Shown here in pieces: positions 57,842 to 64,000 of a stretch of DNA of 64,000 nt. A program made the position numbers and the translations under genes. The notes below the pieces were generated by a model that worked only from the letters and a program-made list of their open reading frames with translations, was not told where the DNA came from and searched no databases. Positions within the stretch are counted from its first letter, which is position 1. Every line of letters starts with the position of its first letter. Origin of the DNA: Arenimonas terrae (GTDB taxonomy: Bacteria; Pseudomonadota; Gammaproteobacteria; Xanthomonadales; Xanthomonadaceae); the NCBI RefSeq assembly GCF_006265115.1, contig NZ_SMDR01000003.1, forward strand, positions 62,001 to 126,000, in the 5' to 3' direction.

Positions 57842-58405
57842 TCAGTGCCCTTTAGGTTTGCCCGCCTGCGACATCAGCTTGTCCGTCCAAGCGATGCCGA
57901 TCGCCGAGAGGATGAAGACCATGTGGATGATGGTCTGCCACAGCACGCCCGCCTCGGTGAACTTCGAACCCTCGGCGCCCAGGTTGCTGATGTCGATGAA
58001 GGTCTTGAGCAGGTGGATCGAGGAGATGCCGATGATGGCCATCGCCAGCTTCACCTTCAGCACGCTGGCGTTGACGTGGCTCAACCACTCCGGCTGGTCC
58101 GGATGCCCCTGCAGCCCGAGCCGCGAGACGAAGGTCTCGTAACCGCCCACGATCACCATCACCAGCAGGTTCGAGATCATCACCACGTCGATCAGGCCCA
58201 GGACGGCCAGCATGATCTTCTGCTCGGTCAGCCCGGTGGCGTCGTGCACCAGGTGCCAGAGTTCCTTCATGAACAGGAACACATAGACGCCCTGGGCAAC
58301 GATCAGGCCCAGGTACAGGGGCAACTGCAGCCAGCGCGACGCGAAGATCAGCGTGGGCAGCGGGCCGAGCTTGGTGGAAGGGACGTCGTGGCTGTCGTGC
58401 GGCAT
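57842..58405 (-). CDS. UPF0114 (YqhA) family membrane protein
   Basis: A 187-residue membrane protein with three to four hydrophobic segments. The segments [47 protein letters not shown] and [22 protein letters not shown] are the UPF0114 signature. The function is unsettled. It lies 21 bp below the small two-TM protein gene, on the same strand. A GC-rich hairpin (57760-57787) in the 161-bp gap after it may end the transcript. Confidence 0.92.
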   Translation of the reverse strand: MPHDSHDVPSTKLGPLPTLIFASRWLQLPLYLGLIVAQGVYVFLFMKELWHLVHDATGLTEQKIMLAVLGLIDVVMISNLLVMVIVGGYETFVSRLGLQGHPDQPEWLSHVNASVLKVKLAMAIIGISSIHLLKTFIDISNLGAEGSKFTEAGVLWQTIIHMVFILSAIGIAWTDKLMSQAGKPKGH

Positions 58406-58426
58406 GTGGATTCCGTGGCTGGGGGC

Positions 58427-58645
58427 TTACTTCTTGCTGACCGCGCCGATCACCACGGCGACCGCGCCGGCGCCCAGCAGGATCCAGCCGAGGTTGATGG
58501 GCGGGGTCTTGGTGTCGGTCTTGCTGATTTCGATGGGGCCGATGTCGGCCACCTTCTCGGTGGTCTGGAACTTGAACACGCCGGCCGTGATGAGGCCGCC
58601 GATGATGAGCAGGAGCACGCCGATGACGAGGGCAGGGGTGCGCAT
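58427..58645 (-). CDS. small two-helix membrane protein
   Basis: A 72-residue protein with two hydrophobic helices (LVIGVLLLIIGGLITAGVF and LGWILLGAGAVAVVIGAV) joined by a charged loop (EISKTDTKT). It resembles the small DUF3185-type proteins, but the match is too short to be sure. ATG 58645 was chosen. The frame is open further up, but overlaps the end of the next gene. It sits 79 bp from the saccharopine-dehydrogenase-like gene. Confidence 0.6.
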   Translation of the reverse strand: MRTPALVIGVLLLIIGGLITAGVFKFQTTEKVADIGPIEISKTDTKTPPINLGWILLGAGAVAVVIGAVSKK

Positions 58646-58724
58646 GGTTTCAACTCCAGGTGTGCCCGGGGACGGGCCAGCGAAGGGTAGAGGCAATGTG
58701 CGGCCCTGCCAAGCGCCGCGGCCC

Positions 58725-59768
58725 TCAGTCCAGCCGCACGTCAGGCAGGCCGAGCACGTAGTCGGCACCCATCAGCTTCGAGGGCGTGTAATAGCCGCCA
58801 CCGGGACGCTCCCCGTCGCGCAGGCGCGCCACGATGCCCAGGGCCGCGGTGACGGTGATCTCGTAGCCGTTGGGCGTGCGCAGTCGGCGCCGCGCCTCGC
58901 GGCCTTCGGCGTCGCGCACCTCGCCCCAGACCACGCAGCCGGTCTTGCCGCGCGTGCTGTCGGAGGGGCCGCGCACCTTCTTCTCGACCTGGCGCTTGAG
59001 CCAGCGCTGCACCAGGCCGGTATCGAGCAGCGGGCCCAGCATCCGCAGGCGGCGCAGGCGCGACGCGGTGGATGGCGGCACGCCCATGTAGACCTCGACG
59101 TTCGGGATGCCGGTGGAAACGAAGGACGTGTAGACATCGCCCCAGGGGATGGTCATCGCGAAGCGCTGTTCGCCGTCGCGCTCGAAGCTGCGTGTCTTCC
59201 AGGCCAGGGGCACGCGGGTCAGCACGCCGTCGATGCGGGCGCGGCCGCCCTTGCCCAGGCCTTCGACGCTGGTCTTGGCAGTGCCGGGGCTGGGCCCGCC
59301 GCCGGCCTCGAAGGCCAGCACCAGTGACGTCGCGGTCGGCAGGTCGCGCTTGAGCATCGCGGCCAAGCAGTCGGTCGGCACCACGTCGAAGCCCGAACCC
59401 GGCATCACCACGATGCCCTTCTCGCTGGCCCGCACGTGCTGCGCATGGCAGTGCGCGAACACGTCGATCTCGCCGGTGATATCCAGGTAGTGCACGCCCT
59501 CGGCCAAGCAGCCTTCGAGCATCGGCGCGCAGGTGGCCGAAAACGGCCCGGCGCAGTGCAGCACCAGGCCCATGCCGTGCAGGTTCTTGGCGACCACGTG
59601 CGGATCGTCCAGGCCGAAGGCGCGCACCGGCAGGCCGTGCGGCGCCGCCAGCGCCTGCAGCGCGGCGGCGTTGCGGCCGGCCAGCACCGGCCGCAGCCCG
59701 CGCTTCACCGCTTCGTCGACCACCAGCTTGCCGGTGTAGCCGTTGGCGCCGTAGATCATCCAGTCCAT
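58725..59768 (-). CDS. saccharopine dehydrogenase-like NAD(P)-binding protein
   Basis: A 347-residue protein. It starts with the nucleotide-binding motif YGANGYTGKLV and continues with LAGRN and LHCAGPFS, the pattern of the saccharopine dehydrogenase/trans-acting enoyl reductase family. The middle has VMPGSGFDVVPTDCLA, also typical. These proteins act as reductases in lipid or polyketide modification in some bacteria. The substrate is unknown. One base separates its ATG from the stop of the preceding SDR gene, so the two are co-transcribed. Confidence 0.83.
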   Translation of the reverse strand: MDWMIYGANGYTGKLVVDEAVKRGLRPVLAGRNAAALQALAAPHGLPVRAFGLDDPHVVAKNLHGMGLVLHCAGPFSATCAPMLEGCLAEGVHYLDITGEIDVFAHCHAQHVRASEKGIVVMPGSGFDVVPTDCLAAMLKRDLPTATSLVLAFEAGGGPSPGTAKTSVEGLGKGGRARIDGVLTRVPLAWKTRSFERDGEQRFAMTIPWGDVYTSFVSTGIPNVEVYMGVPPSTASRLRRLRMLGPLLDTGLVQRWLKRQVEKKVRGPSDSTRGKTGCVVWGEVRDAEGREARRRLRTPNGYEITVTAALGIVARLRDGERPGGGYYTPSKLMGADYVLGLPDVRLD

Positions 59769-59769
59769 G

Positions 59770-60570
59770 TCAGTGCCCCGCCGAACGCGCTTTGACCAGC
59801 TTGAGCACCTGGTTGAAATACAGGTTCGGGAACCAGCGCTTGAGGCGCCAGCGCATCGGTTCGCGTTTGGTCGGCAGCACCAGGAACTCGCCGCGCTCGA
59901 CCGCCGCGAACACCGCGTCCGAGACGCTGTCGAGCGTGTCGGGCGAGGTCTCCATCATCTTGTCGGCGAAGGACTTCAGGCGCGGATTGCCCTGCCAGCT
60001 CTCGAGCAGGTTGGTGCGGAAGAAGGCCGGGCACAACACGCTGACCCGGATGCCCTTGTCGTGCAGTTCGACGCGCAGCTGCTCGGACAGGGCGACCACG
60101 GCCGCCTTGGACACGCCATAGCTCATGATGCTGGGCGCGCCGGCCAGGCCGGCGAAGCTCGCGGTGTTGATCACCTGGCCGCGGCCGGCGGCGATCATGC
60201 CGGGCAGGAACAGCCGGCAGCCGCGCACCACGCCCAGCAGGTTGATCTCCAGCACGTTGCGCCATTCGGCCATGGTGGTTTCGACCATGGCGCCGCCGGT
60301 GGCGATGCCGGCGTTGTTGACCAGCACGTCGATGCCGCCCCATTCGCCGGCGATGCGTTCGTGCACCTGCTCCATCGCGTCGTCGCTGGCCACATTGGCG
60401 GCGATCGCCAGGTGGCCGCTGCCCGGCAGCGCGGCGCGCGCGAGTTCGGCGCGGGCCGCGTCCAGGTCCACGCAGGCGACGCGGTCGCCCGCCTTCGCGT
60501 AGCGCTGGGCCAAGGCCAGGCCCAGGCCACTGCCGGCCCCCGTGATCAACACGCGACGTTGCGCCATCAT
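59770..60570 (-). CDS. SDR family oxidoreductase
   Basis: A 266-residue short-chain dehydrogenase with TGAGSGLGLA, DLD after strand 2 (favours NAD+), NNAG, the catalytic Ser in NTASFAG, YGVSK and a C-terminal basic extension (MRWRLKRWFPNLYFNQVLKL) seen in SDRs that act on lipid-like substrates. It heads a two-gene unit with the saccharopine-dehydrogenase-like gene and diverges from a second SDR across 96 bp. Confidence 0.88.
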   Translation of the reverse strand: MMAQRRVLITGAGSGLGLALAQRYAKAGDRVACVDLDAARAELARAALPGSGHLAIAANVASDDAMEQVHERIAGEWGGIDVLVNNAGIATGGAMVETTMAEWRNVLEINLLGVVRGCRLFLPGMIAAGRGQVINTASFAGLAGAPSIMSYGVSKAAVVALSEQLRVELHDKGIRVSVLCPAFFRTNLLESWQGNPRLKSFADKMMETSPDTLDSVSDAVFAAVERGEFLVLPTKREPMRWRLKRWFPNLYFNQVLKLVKARSAGH

Positions 60571-60666
60571 TGCTTCCCCGGATGCAGCCAGGTCCCGGAA
60601 GGGCCTGTGCTAGGCTCCGGAGCATACCAAGCCGTACGTTCCCCGCGCATTCCACGGAGTCTTCAC

Positions 60667-64000
<3,334 letters not shown>

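Noticed and set aside
54678-58142. A 1154-codon open frame on the + strand opposite the GGDEF-EAL gene
   Set aside because: The translation is low-complexity His/Arg/Gln/Ala text without a domain, as expected of a shadow frame. The minus-strand protein has full catalytic motifs.

Overview
The window is a 64 kb stretch of high-GC, densely packed chromosome from a gammaproteobacterium, most probably a member of the Lysobacterales (Xanthomonadales). The evidence is gene content and order: def-fmt-rsmB diverging from LysM-dprA-smg-topA, a lone XanB2-type chorismatase, a DUF3106/sigma-like pair, DUF3667, DUF4286, and an sRNA next to polA that resembles Xanthomonas sX13. I see no tRNA, rRNA, CRISPR array, phage, insertion sequence or integrase. 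Genes overlap or abut almost throughout, and only one gap exceeds 300 bp.

Region 1 (1-10.8 kb) covers translation and DNA topology. A leftward operon holds def, fmt, rsmB and a partial GT39 glycosyltransferase. The rightward side holds a LysM protein, dprA, smg, a GYF/pilin-like chimera and topA. Region 2 (10.8-20.5 kb) mixes a periplasmic amidohydrolase, small exported proteins, an SDR, sppA, a MATE pump, DUF3667, DUF4286 and a membrane-bound sigma-like protein coupled to DUF3106. Region 3 (20.5-36.4 kb) holds priA behind a gap with two head-to-head DnaA boxes, a type II NADH dehydrogenase, and a leftward ftsE-ftsX-tandem receiver-ung block leading to rpoH, which has a near-perfect sigma-E promoter. 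It continues with rhlB, trxA, rho, a TonB-domain protein and a Kef-type antiporter.

Region 4 (36.4-47.6 kb) has a 1094-residue membrane ankyrin protein, ycgL, an S9 peptidase, the XanB2-type chorismatase, hemF, an sX13-like sRNA and polA. hemF carries three perfect in-frame 51-bp repeats just before its glycine-rich motif. Region 5 (47.6-64 kb) has DUF2782, a TRAP transporter whose membrane and binding-protein genes are split by a GNAT gene and a diheme cytochrome c, then uvrD, a PAS-GGDEF-EAL protein, small membrane proteins, a saccharopine-dehydrogenase-like/SDR cluster, a DPP-IV-like peptidase and the end of a DUF1801-like gene.

Most of the window is ordinary core genome. The points most worth a second look are the hemF minisatellite, the C-rich-loop sRNA, the paired DnaA boxes, the GYF/pilin chimera, the membrane-tethered sigma-like protein and the pseudo-receiver response regulator.
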